Notes: generated from the letters alone by a model not told the origin. Shown: positions 8,001 to 15,714, numbered from the stretch's first letter. The stretch: DNA of 19,201 nucleotides from Treponema sp. (GCA_031263265.1 JAISGE010000056.1:1-19201); one strand, 5' to 3'. Program-made: numbers and translations.

Positions 8001-9799
8001 GAGGGCCCCTGCTCGGTACCTGTCTCATCCGCTTCTGCAATCGGTAGATCTACAAAAAAGGTCGTTCCTATACCTACTGCAGAATTAAACCAGATGCTTC
8101 CCCCGTGATCATGCAGGATCCGTTCTACAATGGGAAGTCCAAGACCCGTTCCTGATGTTTTGGTGGTAAAATAAGGGGTAAAAATCTGTGCACCTTCTTC
8201 TTTGCTCATACCTTTTCCCGTATCCATGATACTCAGTCTACAATACTGGCTTTCCCCTTTTTTGACAAGATCCGTTTGGATTACTAAAGTTCCCTCGGGA
8301 TCCATAGCGTCAATACTGTTGGTGATGAGGTTGGTCAAAACCTGAACCAGACGACGGGGGTCAATTTTCAAGAGGATATCTCCTGCAATATGGGTACTGT
8401 TGAACCTAAGTTCTGGATAAGATGTCCGGTAAGGAGCCAGGGTCTCTTCCACGATCTTCTGCAGGGGACTTGAAATGCAGGAAGGTTCCAGCGGACGAGA
8501 AAGAGTTCTGAATTCAGTAAGCAAGCTGGAGAGTCCTTCCACTTCCTGCACAATAGCCAGCATAGAATGTTCAAGAATTTCCCCAACGCGAGCCGGATCA
8601 TTGCGCCAGCGCCTGAGTACCCGTTCCGCGGAAAGCTTGATAGGGGTGAGGGGGTTTTTTATCTCATGGGCAAGCTGTTCGGCCATGCTCTGCCAGATGG
8701 ATACTTTTTCCGCCCTGACCAGGGAAGCCTGGGATTGTTTCAAGTCCCGAACCATCCGGTTAAAAGAACTAACCAACTCTCCCAGTTCGTCCTTGCGGCG
8801 GAGCAGAATGGGGGAGGAAAAATCCCCTGAGGCTACTCGCCGAGTTCCCTCGGTGAGTTCTACAATGGGCTGGGTTACCTGGCGGGTGAAAGATATGGCA
8901 ATGATGAGGGTCAGAAGAAGGGTGGGGAAGAAAAAGACCCCGAAATAAAAGAGCAGGAACGGCCGTATCTGGATCTGGAGGGAATTGATAAGTTCAAACC
9001 GGGCTTTCTCGTTGGCTATGGTGGAAACCGCCTGGTCAAACCCTGTTCCCAGACGATAACTTAAGACCCTGGTTACCGGTTTCTCGGAGTATGCCGTATA
9101 CCGGATGAGGTCCGTATCCCGGGGTATTTCCCGGGGGATAAACCCCGGCTGCTGGGCCGGCGGTACACTGAGTTCCAGATCCGCTTCCCCCCAAAATCTG
9201 AGGGTTTTCCAGGTTCCGTTGTTTTGCAAGACAAAGTCCTGGATCGCCACGATTCTTTCAGCCTCAAGCCTGTAAGGAACCTGGGGGCCTGCTGGTCCAG
9301 GGCTAAGGCCCTGAGAGTCTATCAGGGCATCAACCGTATGATCGTCCAGCAGGTGCTCTAATCGTTCTATATGCAGGGAATAGGTTTCCAGCGCGAATTC
9401 TTCAGCTGCCTTCAGGGCAGCATCCACCTTTATGGTCTTCCAGAACCGTGCCAATTCCAGGGCAGTCAAGCCGCTTACGATGGTAGCCGGGAGGGCTGCA
9501 AAGATGACAATCAGGATGAAATAGGCCAACAAGCGGATATGGAACCGGCTTCCCATCTGCCGGGTAATAAGCTCTCTGAATAAACTTACCAGAGAAGCTC
9601 CCAGAAACAGCAATAAAATGACGGGAATAATAAAAAATACAGCGATATCTAAAAGGTTAAGCCCCGTACGGCCCTGCAAGATTTCAGGAAAAACGATCCG
9701 CCAAAATAAAATAGTTACAATACTCAAGAGCAGATACATGAGTATTAAGCCTTTAATATCAATCAGCGCATATTTGGGATGTATGCGGACCGTTTTCAC
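7997..9799 (-). CDS. Membrane sensor histidine kinase, NtrY-like
   Basis: A 600-residue sensor kinase. Hydrophobic segments at about 15-38, 50-74 and 86-110 are followed by an extracytoplasmic region (about 111-279) and a fourth membrane segment at 280-304. A HAMP domain (304-356), the dimerisation/phospho-acceptor region with His378 in AEQLAHEIKNPLTPIKLSAE, and a HATPase domain follow. The HATPase shows N490/N494 in TNLITNS, the G1 box DTGKG at 526 and the G2 box GTGLGL at 550. The three-plus-one membrane layout and the H-E-I-K-N-P-L-T-P-I core are those of NtrY. A PAS domain between HAMP and the histidine is not evident (only about 20 residues lie between them), so it differs from classical NtrY. 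The start is GTG, with AGGAG 8 bases upstream, 23 bases behind HPr. The signal sensed is unknown. Confidence 0.92.
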   Translation of the reverse strand: MKTVRIHPKYALIDIKGLILMYLLLSIVTILFWRIVFPEILQGRTGLNLLDIAVFFIIPVILLLFLGASLVSLFRELITRQMGSRFHIRLLAYFILIVIFAALPATIVSGLTALELARFWKTIKVDAALKAAEEFALETYSLHIERLEHLLDDHTVDALIDSQGLSPGPAGPQVPYRLEAERIVAIQDFVLQNNGTWKTLRFWGEADLELSVPPAQQPGFIPREIPRDTDLIRYTAYSEKPVTRVLSYRLGTGFDQAVSTIANEKARFELINSLQIQIRPFLLFYFGVFFFPTLLLTLIIAISFTRQVTQPIVELTEGTRRVASGDFSSPILLRRKDELGELVSSFNRMVRDLKQSQASLVRAEKVSIWQSMAEQLAHEIKNPLTPIKLSAERVLRRWRNDPARVGEILEHSMLAIVQEVEGLSSLLTEFRTLSRPLEPSCISSPLQKIVEETLAPYRTSYPELRFNSTHIAGDILLKIDPRRLVQVLTNLITNSIDAMDPEGTLVIQTDLVKKGESQYCRLSIMDTGKGMSKEEGAQIFTPYFTTKTSGTGLGLPIVERILHDHGGSIWFNSAVGIGTTFFVDLPIAEADETGTEQGPS

Positions 9800-9822
9800 C
9801 GGATTAGCTCCTGAGGAAGGGA

Positions 9823-10089
9823 CTACTCCTCTTCAAACTTCGACTCAAAAAGCTGGACGATGACTTCCATGGCTTGCACTTCATCTTCTCCATCGGTAAT
9901 GACCGTGATACTCGATCCATAGGCTGCCCCTAAGGTAATGACCCCCATAATGGATTTTCCTTTGATCCGGTTGTGATCTTTTTCAAGATAAATAGCACAG
10001 GTAAAATCTTTTATGGCCTGTACCAGCATTGCCGCAGGCCGGGCATGAATTCCCGCCCGGTTAGATACGGTTAGAGTTCTTTCTATCAT
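9823..10089 (-). CDS. ptsH: Phosphocarrier protein HPr
   Basis: An 88-residue HPr, the small phosphocarrier of the phosphotransferase system. The active-site His lies in AGIHARPA and the regulatory Ser in KGKSIMGVITL. Two ATG codons lie in tandem. Using the second (10089) places them exactly at the canonical His15 and Ser46, and AGGA is then 8 bases upstream, so I prefer it over 10092. His15 would accept phosphate from enzyme I; Ser46 is the target of HprK, encoded next door. No EI or EII genes are present in the window. Context (a two-component system starting 23 bases downstream) suggests a regulatory role instead of, or besides, sugar transport. Confidence 0.96.
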   Translation of the reverse strand: MIERTLTVSNRAGIHARPAAMLVQAIKDFTCAIYLEKDHNRIKGKSIMGVITLGAAYGSSITVITDGEDEVQAMEVIVQLFESKFEEE

Positions 10090-10119
10090 CATTTCATTCC
10101 TAAAATTACGTTGTGTACC

Positions 10120-10133
10120 CTATAGTACTATAG
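10120..10133. repeat. Perfect 14-bp palindrome between hprK and HPr
   Basis: CTATAGTACTATAG is a perfect palindrome without a spacer, in the 76-base gap between the hprK stop and the HPr start. It lacks a loop and a T-run, so it does not look like a terminator. It could be a binding site for a dimeric regulator near an internal promoter of HPr. It contains TATAGT, which resembles a -10 box on both strands. Confidence 0.5.
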
Positions 10134-10165
10134 CAGTTTACCTTTTGTATATGGTTCCGGTAACT

Positions 10166-11152
10166 TCATATCACGTCTTCGGTTCCGAAATAGACCGAAC
10201 GGGCAGGATCGCTTTCTATCCATTTCAGGATATTCTGGTTGAATTCCCTAGCCGCATTGTAGCCCATCTTCTTGAGCCGTTCATTCATCGCCGCGGTTTC
10301 TACGATAATGGGGATATTGCGGCCTGGTTTAACCGGAATTTCCAGTTTGGGGATACTGACCCCCAAAAATTCGATATATTTGTCGTCTGTACCGAGCCGG
10401 TCGTAATTTTTCCGTGAGTCCCATTCCTCAAGCATCACCACCAACTGTACCTCTTTCCGTTCACGAATGGCCCCCACCCCAAAGAGATGGGTGATATTGA
10501 TGATTCCTAAGCCCCGGATCTCCATGTGGTGTCCCACAATCTTATTGGCTCCCGCGCCGACGAGCACGTTCCCATTGACGCAGTGCATATCCACCACATC
10601 ATCCGCCACCAGGCGGTGGCCGTGTTTAATCAGCTCTAAGGCGGTCTCGCTTTTTCCCACGCCTGAATCTCCCAAAAGCAAGATCCCCAGGCCGTATACT
10701 TCCACTAAGACCCCATGCACACTCTGCCGGGGGGCAAAAATATCAGAAAGAACCCGCATGAGCCGGGCATGAAATTCCGTAGTACTCAGATCCGTCTGGA
10801 GTACCGGGCATTGCGCTTGCTCGGCAGCATCAAAAAAACTCCGATCCGGACTGAGATTATGAGAAAAAATACAACAAGGAATAGGATAGGAGAATAGGTG
10901 CTTGATGGTATCAGCTTCTCCAGCAGCAGCAAGTTTCTTGAGGTACGACACCTCTCCCCTGCCGAACAACTGAATCCGCTCGTAGGCAAAAGAATCATAG
11001 AATCCAGAAAGGGCAAGACCGGGCCGGTTCAGATCGGAGATACTGATCCTGCGGCCTAAACCTTTCCGTCCTCCCAGGCAATGGAGGTTGAGCGCATTAT
11101 ATTCTTTTAACTTAATATCGAGCAGGTCTAATACGGTAAAATTTTCTGCCAT
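10166..11152 (-). CDS. hprK: HPr(Ser) kinase/phosphorylase
   Basis: A 328-residue bifunctional HprK/P that phosphorylates HPr at Ser46 with ATP or PPi and reverses this with phosphate. The N-terminal domain (1-130) is followed by the catalytic half: His146, Walker A GDSGVGKS at 161-168, the HRLVADDVVDM segment with catalytic Asp184/185, the HPrK signature GHHMEIRGLGIINI (207-220) and the C-terminal helix region (NERLKKMGYNAAREFNQNIL). All expected residues are present. It is the first gene of the minus-strand block, divergent from the outer-membrane barrel gene and 76 bases ahead of its substrate's gene. No Shine-Dalgarno is visible before the ATG at 11152. A weak TTGCAG-17-TATGCT promoter would start transcription almost at the ATG, so a leaderless mRNA is possible. 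Confidence 0.96.
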   Translation of the reverse strand: MAENFTVLDLLDIKLKEYNALNLHCLGGRKGLGRRISISDLNRPGLALSGFYDSFAYERIQLFGRGEVSYLKKLAAAGEADTIKHLFSYPIPCCIFSHNLSPDRSFFDAAEQAQCPVLQTDLSTTEFHARLMRVLSDIFAPRQSVHGVLVEVYGLGILLLGDSGVGKSETALELIKHGHRLVADDVVDMHCVNGNVLVGAGANKIVGHHMEIRGLGIINITHLFGVGAIRERKEVQLVVMLEEWDSRKNYDRLGTDDKYIEFLGVSIPKLEIPVKPGRNIPIIVETAAMNERLKKMGYNAAREFNQNILKWIESDPARSVYFGTEDVI

Positions 11153-11223
11153 ACCATAAGCATAATTTAAACCCAGGATATCTGCAATGTAAGGACTTAG
11201 GGCACTGCCTTGCTCTTAAACTA

Positions 11224-11252
11224 TTGACTAAATGAATGATTAAAAATATAGT
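11224..11252 (+). promoter_or_regulatory. Sigma-70-type promoter of the outer-membrane barrel gene
   Basis: TTGACT (11224-11229, 5 of 6 to consensus), a 17-base spacer, then TATAGT (11247-11252, 5 of 6). The expected transcription start, near 11259, gives a leader of about 40 bases that contains GGAGG at 11287-11291. Confidence 0.75.
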
Positions 11253-11299
11253 TTATATATAAGCAGGAGTTTCATAAAGAACTTTTGGAGGTTTTATTT

Positions 11300-11812
11300 A
11301 TGAAGAAAAAGCTAGTAGCTGTTTGTATTATTGGTTTGTTCCTAGGTACTGTAGGGGCATTTGCAGAACACCCAGGCGGCTTAGGGTTAGGTATTGTGGG
11401 CCGGGGCGGCTGGAGTGGCGGTTTTGGTCCGGCCTTATCCCTTAAGATCCCGTCCGTGCCTGTATATTGGGGTGTCAGTTTGGGAATCAGGCAGCATTAT
11501 TTTGGCGTGGGGATAACCGGTGATTATTATATCATTGACAAGGCCCTGATTTCCGATATCAATCTGGACTGGTATTTTGGGTTTGGAGGTTATCTCGGTT
11601 TAGGAAGCTGGAAGGATGGGTATGGCCGTGATGACCATAGCGGTTTTGCCATGAACTTGGGTGTGCGTGCACCTATCGGGCTTTCCTGGAAATTCCTGGA
11701 ACACTTTGAACTGTTTGGCGACATCTATGCAGGCTTAGGCTTCGGGATTGTCCCCTTCTATTTCCCGGATTGGGATATAGGCGGTGAAATAGGTATCCGT
11801 TACTGGTTCTGA
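11300..11812 (+). CDS. Small outer-membrane beta-barrel protein, DUF3996-like
   Basis: A 170-residue exported protein. The ATG at 11300 has GGAGG 8 bases upstream (a TTG at 11285 is an in-frame artefact). A signal peptide of 22 residues ends in GAFA-E. The mature part has no charged hydrophobic helices. It consists of alternating Gly/aromatic strands (GLGLGIVGRGGW, FGPALSLKI, VYWGVSLGI, HYFGVGITGDYYI, NLDWYFGFGGYLGLG, FGDIYAGLGFGI) and ends in -IRYWF with a terminal Phe. This is the typical signal for insertion of an outer-membrane barrel of about eight strands. The pattern resembles the spirochaetal family DUF3996/BAPKO_0422; this is recalled, not searched. It is a monocistronic unit with its own strong promoter and intrinsic terminator, which suggests abundant expression. 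The function is unknown and could be structural or a small pore. Confidence 0.82.
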   Translation: MKKKLVAVCIIGLFLGTVGAFAEHPGGLGLGIVGRGGWSGGFGPALSLKIPSVPVYWGVSLGIRQHYFGVGITGDYYIIDKALISDINLDWYFGFGGYLGLGSWKDGYGRDDHSGFAMNLGVRAPIGLSWKFLEHFELFGDIYAGLGFGIVPFYFPDWDIGGEIGIRYWF

Positions 11813-11832
11813 TAAAAGCCAATAGGCTCTAT

Positions 11833-11862
11833 ACCTCCGGGGAAAACCGGAGGTGTTTTTTT
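11833..11862 (+). terminator. Rho-independent terminator after the barrel gene
   Basis: ACCTCCGG (11833-11840), loop GGAAAA, CCGGAGGT (11847-11854): a perfect 8-bp GC-rich stem. It is followed by G and seven T (11856-11862), and lies 20 bases after the stop codon. Confidence 0.93.
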
Positions 11863-11883
11863 ATTGGGAGAACATAAGGAAGT

Positions 11884-12915
11884 ATGACCTTGAGCATAGG
11901 GATACGGGGTCTTATCGGGTATTGCGTTTTTTTTTCTTTTTTCTTGCTGCTCTGTATTTCCTGTGGTGGTTTAGGCTACCGGGCTTCGGCAGAGGAGTAC
12001 TATGCCATTGGTATGGCCTACTTTGATCTGGGGAAATACCCTGAAGCAGAGCAATGGCTTAACCGGGCAAAAGTCGTGGATAAGACCAAAGTCGCTTCAG
12101 AATACAACTTGGGCAGGATTGCCTTTGAAACCAAGCAGTACACTGAAGCCCTCGGTTATTTTGAAAAGATCCTTGCACGGGATCCGGTAAACCTCATCGC
12201 GCTCAAAGCCGTAGCTTATACGTACATTAAACTGGGGAATATAGAAAAAGCCGAAGCATTATACCAGCAGGTATTGGCCTTGGTCCCGGAAAGTGCGGAT
12301 GATGGGTACAATTATGCCCTGGTGCTCTATGCTATGGAAAAGTACGACCAGAGCGAGCAGGCCTTAGCTGCATATCCCTTTGCCTTGCAAGAGAATAAGG
12401 ATGTGCTCCTGCTCTTTGCCCGTGCCCAGAAAGCCCAGCAAAAGCCCGAAGCAGTGGATAGTTATGCCCAATGGTTTGAGGCCGAGGGAAAAACAGATGA
12501 TCCTTTGATACACTATGAATACGCCTCGGTTTTGGAAACCAGCGGGTTCTATGCCCGGGCTATTGAAGCATACAAGACCATACTTGAGAACGTTCCCCAA
12601 CAAGGTTCTGATGCTCAGCGTGTTTCTTCGTCCCTGGTACGCTTTAGCCTCGCGCGGAGCCTCTTGATTGCGGATGCTGAAAACGAAGAGGGGATCACTG
12701 AACTTACCGCGGCGCTTAGGGAAGGGTTTAAGGATATGGATGCCTTGGAAGCCCTCATGGAAGAAGAGGGGATCTCTGAGGACCATAAAGGGACAATCCG
12801 CCGTCTCATTGACGAGGGTCCCCCGGTGGAGGAGGAAGCCGAGGTAGAGGACCTTGATACGGAAGCATCCGAGGATTTGTTAGGGGAAAGACCTGAAAGT
12901 GAGCGTAAACCATGA
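11884..12915 (+). CDS. TPR-repeat lipoprotein
   Basis: A 343-residue protein. A long hydrophobic N-terminus (GYCVFFSFFLLLCISC-GG) ends in a lipobox-like L-C-I-S-C at about residue 27, so it is probably an inner- or outer-membrane lipoprotein facing the periplasm. At least three TPR units follow between residues 35 and 150 (EEYYAIGMAYFDLGKYPEAEQW, SEYNLGRIAFETKQYTEALGYF, ALKAVAYTYIKLGNIEKAEALY), with weaker ones at about 215-250. The C-terminal 40 residues are very acidic (runs of Glu/Asp) and probably disordered. TPRs act as scaffolds for protein contacts, and the partner is unknown. AAGGA is only 3 bases before the ATG; a TTG at 11890 (two codons in) would be better spaced, so the start is uncertain. 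The stop overlaps the next gene by 4 bases. Confidence 0.87.
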   Translation: MTLSIGIRGLIGYCVFFSFFLLLCISCGGLGYRASAEEYYAIGMAYFDLGKYPEAEQWLNRAKVVDKTKVASEYNLGRIAFETKQYTEALGYFEKILARDPVNLIALKAVAYTYIKLGNIEKAEALYQQVLALVPESADDGYNYALVLYAMEKYDQSEQALAAYPFALQENKDVLLLFARAQKAQQKPEAVDSYAQWFEAEGKTDDPLIHYEYASVLETSGFYARAIEAYKTILENVPQQGSDAQRVSSSLVRFSLARSLLIADAENEEGITELTAALREGFKDMDALEALMEEEGISEDHKGTIRRLIDEGPPVEEEAEVEDLDTEASEDLLGERPESERKP

Positions 12916-13199
12916 TTGTTTCGATGATCCAGATCATTTTTGAGATTCCTGACGTGGATACGATCAAGGAAAAACGACGGATACTCCGGTCGGTAAAGGA
13001 TAAGCTACAGCGCCGGTTTCACCTGAGTGCCGCTGAAGTGGATCTGCAGGACTCTCTTTCCTTTGCCCAAATCGGGGGGGCCTTGGTATCCAATTCCAAA
13101 GATTTTGGGGAGACGGTGCTGCATAAGGCGCTGGCTATGATTGAAGAGGACGTACCGGTCCGGATTCAGGATGTTCGTATTTATTCGGAAGAGTTTTGA
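12912..13199 (+). CDS. DUF503 family protein (YlxP-like)
   Basis: A 95-residue protein of the DUF503 family, a ferredoxin-like small protein. In Bacillus the homologue YlxP is encoded with nusA, infB and rbfA and is thought to be linked to ribosome biogenesis; its biochemical role is unproven. Visible family features are an initial beta-strand (SMIQIIFEIPDVDTIKEKRR), the basic helix ILRSVKDKLQRRFHLSAAEV and the SFAQIGGALVSN strand. The ATG overlaps the TGA of the TPR lipoprotein (ATGA), so translation is likely coupled. There is no signal or membrane segment. The nusA-infB neighbours seen elsewhere are absent here. Confidence 0.85.
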   Translation: MIVSMIQIIFEIPDVDTIKEKRRILRSVKDKLQRRFHLSAAEVDLQDSLSFAQIGGALVSNSKDFGETVLHKALAMIEEDVPVRIQDVRIYSEEF

Positions 13200-13229
13200 T
13201 TTTTTATATTTTTATAGTAAGGAACATAC

Positions 13230-13883
13230 ATGAAACAGAGTAAAGGGGTTTTGAGTATCCTCATAGTAGGGATGCTTATGCTGAGTTCGTGCATTGGGAT
13301 ACAGGCGGATATTTCCCTGCGCGCGGATGGGTCTGGTACCCTCGTCCTTGAGTACCGGCTTTCCCGGCTCTTGGAATCCCTGGGAAAACTTGACGGCAAC
13401 GAAGGATGGCCCCCGATTCCTCTGGGGAAGGCTGATTTTGAGCGTACCCAGGAACGGGTACCTGGGCTTACCTTGGTGTCTTTTTCCTCAAAGGACGATG
13501 GAAAGGATCTATGTAATCAGGTGAAGATGGAATTTTCCGATCTAACGGCCTTGGTTCGTTTTCTCGATGCCACCAAACAGCGGGCTTCCCTGGTTCAGGA
13601 ACAGGGAAAGTACCGGCTTACCCTCACCTTCACCGAAGGTATGGACAAGGCGGATCCGGATCTTCTGGACCTTTTGGCGGCAGTTTCTGCAGGGTATGCC
13701 ATTCAGGTGAGCTTATCGGTTCCCCAGGAGGGGTCCTTGAGGGTGTACGACCGGGATGGAAACGCCGTGGATACCTTGCCTGGAATGAGCCTGGTTCCCC
13801 AGGGGAAACGGGTTTCTTTCATGGCTCCCGTAGGGGAGGTCCTGAGCCATAACCGGGGTTTGAACATGGAAATAGGGTGGTAG
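13230..13883 (+). CDS. LppM-like (DUF3153-type) lipoprotein
   Basis: A 217-residue lipoprotein. AAGGA lies 6 bases before the ATG. The signal peptide MKQSKGVLSILIVGMLMLSSC-IG has a clear lipobox (L-S-S-C) at Cys21. The mature domain begins with IQADISLRADGSGTLVLEYR, the strand pattern of LppM/DUF3153 proteins, which are membrane-attached beta-sandwich domains of unknown function. The predicted fold is mostly beta with helical stretches around FSDLTALVRFLDA and DPDLLDLLAAV. There is no C-terminal membrane segment, unlike some family members, so the lipid is the anchor. It lies 30 bases after the DUF503 gene and probably belongs to the same transcript. A stem-loop spans its stop codon (13879-13905, GGTAGC with GCTACC). 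Confidence 0.75.
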   Translation: MKQSKGVLSILIVGMLMLSSCIGIQADISLRADGSGTLVLEYRLSRLLESLGKLDGNEGWPPIPLGKADFERTQERVPGLTLVSFSSKDDGKDLCNQVKMEFSDLTALVRFLDATKQRASLVQEQGKYRLTLTFTEGMDKADPDLLDLLAAVSAGYAIQVSLSVPQEGSLRVYDRDGNAVDTLPGMSLVPQGKRVSFMAPVGEVLSHNRGLNMEIGW

Positions 13884-14296
13884 CTAGGGTTCTGTTCCTG
13901 CTACCCCTACCCACGATTTCATACCCATCACCGGCGTAACATGTCAAAAAAGTCACTAACGTGAGTTCGATGGAATACCGGGGACCGCGAACCAGGTTTT
14001 CATACGAATTCACGTTAAAAATAAGTAAAAAACGATACTTGAGGATTTGTATTTTTTATACGTTTTCTATACACTGAGATGCGTTGATGCGGCTTCTTGG
14101 GGTGCTCTTCAAGGGGCCAACAGGAACCTGGGGGGAGTTGGTTAGGGATAAGTTTGCATAACATGTTGGGCCGTACCTGCTCCTGGGATTCTGCTCTATT
14201 TTTTTCGTACAAACGACCGAGTTTCGGTCTTTGAGGAGTATGCACGAGCTCCTCCATCATCGAAGGTATAAGCAATGCGGTATTAGGAAGATACGG
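13884..14296. other. 413-base intergenic region with a stem-loop and a short mobile-type repeat
   Basis: I see no gene in this stretch; the short open frames on both strands have no ribosome binding site and no recognisable protein. It holds the right arm of a stem-loop that begins in the preceding gene (13879-13905, no T-run) and a 61-bp inverted-repeat element (13957-14017). There is an AT-rich tract at 14018-14080 that could contain a promoter (several TATAC-type hexamers, none with a well-spaced -35). A hairpin GACCGA-GTT-TCGGTC lies at 14215-14229, about 70 bases before the next start codon. The leader of the downstream TPR gene may therefore be structured. Confidence 0.6.
13957..14017. 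mobile_element. 61-bp terminal-inverted-repeat element (MITE-like)
   Basis: The left end TAACGTGAGTTCG (13957-13969) and right end CGAATTCACGTTA (14005-14017) are inverted copies over 13 bases with one mismatch. The interior is 35 bases and codes for nothing. The left 21 bases recur at 18694-18714 with one difference (G to A at the eighth base), and the resemblance continues loosely into a GGGACC stretch. Repetition at two places plus terminal inverted repeats suggests a small non-autonomous element or a mobile-element end. No transposase is present, and target-site duplications are not evident. Confidence 0.65.
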
Positions 14297-15646
14297 ATGA
14301 ATGAGCTGCTCATAATGATATTAATCATAGGTAATACGTTTTTAACTTTTTGTGCGGTGAAATATCTTTGGCATCCCAAACAGGTAAAGGTATGGCCTAA
14401 ATTATTAGAAGACGGTAACACCCAGGCGGTGATCAGATCGGCTATGGCGTTTATTGCAAAACAACCCCAGAACATAGATGCCCATTACTACCTGGGGAGG
14501 GCATATCTTGCAGAAGATAAATACTCCCTTGCCTTGATTGAATTTAAAGTCGTATCGCAAATGGGGATTATAGGAACAGGGATTCCTGAGTTAGAATTCA
14601 GACAGACCATGGCGCAGCTTTTCATCAACTGTAACCAGCCGGAAGAAGCCCTTAAAGAATACCTTTTATTGATAAAATTAGCGCCCGAAAAAGCTGAATT
14701 CTATTACCATGCGGGAAAACTCTTTATCGAACAGAATCGGAGTGATCTAGCGAAGCAGTATCTCTATAAAGCCGAGATACTGAATCCCTATGACCATCAG
14801 GTCCACTGTGAACTTGGTTTTCTCTTATACAAAGACCAGCAGACCCAGGAAGCTAAGATAGAGCTGGAAAAGGCCATACAATCTCCTGAATACAATGCCC
14901 AGGCCTATTTTTATCTGGGTAAGATCCTCAAAGATGATCGAGAGTATGCTGCCGCCATCCAGACCTTTGAATATGCCTTGAAGAGCAAAGAGTATAAGAT
15001 AAAGGCCCACATAGAACGGGGGATCTGTTATATATCCCTTAATGCTATGAATAAGGCGATTGCTGAATTGGAATTGGTCATTCAGGCCATCGGCGATGAA
15101 GTTCACCCAGATAGCCTCTATGCCCGGTATTTTCTGGGTAGTTGTTATGAACAGCTCAACCAAATTGATAAGGCCATTGTCCAATGGGATAAGATCGCGG
15201 CGATAAAGAAGAATTTCCATGATGTAGATAATAAATTGGTTCAATACATGGATTACCGCTATGATTCCCTCAAGGACTACCTCAACTATCGGGAGGAGGA
15301 ATTTCTTGAACTTTGTAAGGATATGGCAAGCAAAGGTATGGGTTTCAAGGTTCAGACTATGAAGGCTATTACGAATGGTGCTGAACTCATCGTGGTGGAC
15401 AAGAATGTCATAGATGAAAATAATCGGGAACTATACCAGCTCGTTCGCTTTTATCGTATGTATGAACTGGTACATGAACAACTCATCTACGATATACTCG
15501 AAGACTTACGGCGGCAAAATATACATCGGTGTATTATCGTAACCAATTCAGGTTTTGCCCATGATGCCCTTGAGTACGCCAATTTAAGACCGGTGGAACT
15601 ATTGGGTAAGGACAAACTCATAGAATTACTTCAAAATATCCAGTAA
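14297..15646 (+). CDS. Membrane-anchored TPR protein with C-terminal Mrr-like domain
   Basis: A 449-residue protein. The start is ATG 14297, with AGGAAG 6 bases upstream; the open frame extends 22 codons further but without a good start. One N-terminal membrane segment (residues 3-22, no cleavage site) is followed by about seven TPR units (for example AHYYLGRAYLAEDKYSLALIEF, EFYYHAGKLFIEQNRSDLAKQYL, AQAYFYLGKILKDDREYAAAIQTF). The last ~120 residues resemble the Mrr restriction-endonuclease fold: MGFKVQTMKAITNGAELIVVDKN, then YQLVRFYR, then CIIVTNSGFAHDALEYANLRPVELLGKDKL, the usual Mrr ending. The catalytic Asp position is Glu (GAEL) and the Q-x-K motif reads Q-L-V, so nuclease activity is unlikely. 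With the anchor topology the TPR and Mrr parts should be cytoplasmic. The domain may bind DNA or protein. Confidence 0.85.
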   Translation: MNELLIMILIIGNTFLTFCAVKYLWHPKQVKVWPKLLEDGNTQAVIRSAMAFIAKQPQNIDAHYYLGRAYLAEDKYSLALIEFKVVSQMGIIGTGIPELEFRQTMAQLFINCNQPEEALKEYLLLIKLAPEKAEFYYHAGKLFIEQNRSDLAKQYLYKAEILNPYDHQVHCELGFLLYKDQQTQEAKIELEKAIQSPEYNAQAYFYLGKILKDDREYAAAIQTFEYALKSKEYKIKAHIERGICYISLNAMNKAIAELELVIQAIGDEVHPDSLYARYFLGSCYEQLNQIDKAIVQWDKIAAIKKNFHDVDNKLVQYMDYRYDSLKDYLNYREEEFLELCKDMASKGMGFKVQTMKAITNGAELIVVDKNVIDENNRELYQLVRFYRMYELVHEQLIYDILEDLRRQNIHRCIIVTNSGFAHDALEYANLRPVELLGKDKLIELLQNIQ

Positions 15647-15714
15647 ACAGGGTATATTCAGTATATAAAGAGCAACATGCACTATAAATAGAGAGAAATA
15701 GAGGAGTCAGAACC

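Noticed and set aside
11200..11214. GGCAC-N4-TTGC, resembling a sigma-54 promoter upstream of the barrel gene
   Set aside because: The GG-to-GC distance is one base shorter than the strict sigma-54 spacing, and a better sigma-70-type promoter lies just downstream.
13879..13905. Stem-loop at the end of the LppM-like gene as an intrinsic terminator
   Set aside because: The stem is real but no T-run follows, so it is described only as a stem-loop.
13969..14073. A 34-codon frame starting ATGGAATAC inside the 61-bp repeat
   Set aside because: It has no Shine-Dalgarno and runs through the inverted-repeat end into AT-rich DNA. The other repeat copy has a TAG after two codons, so the frame is not conserved.
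14015..14275. Minus-strand 86-residue frame in the 413-base gap
   Set aside because: It has no ribosome binding site, low-complexity basic composition and no recognisable motif. The gap is better described as regulatory or repeat DNA.
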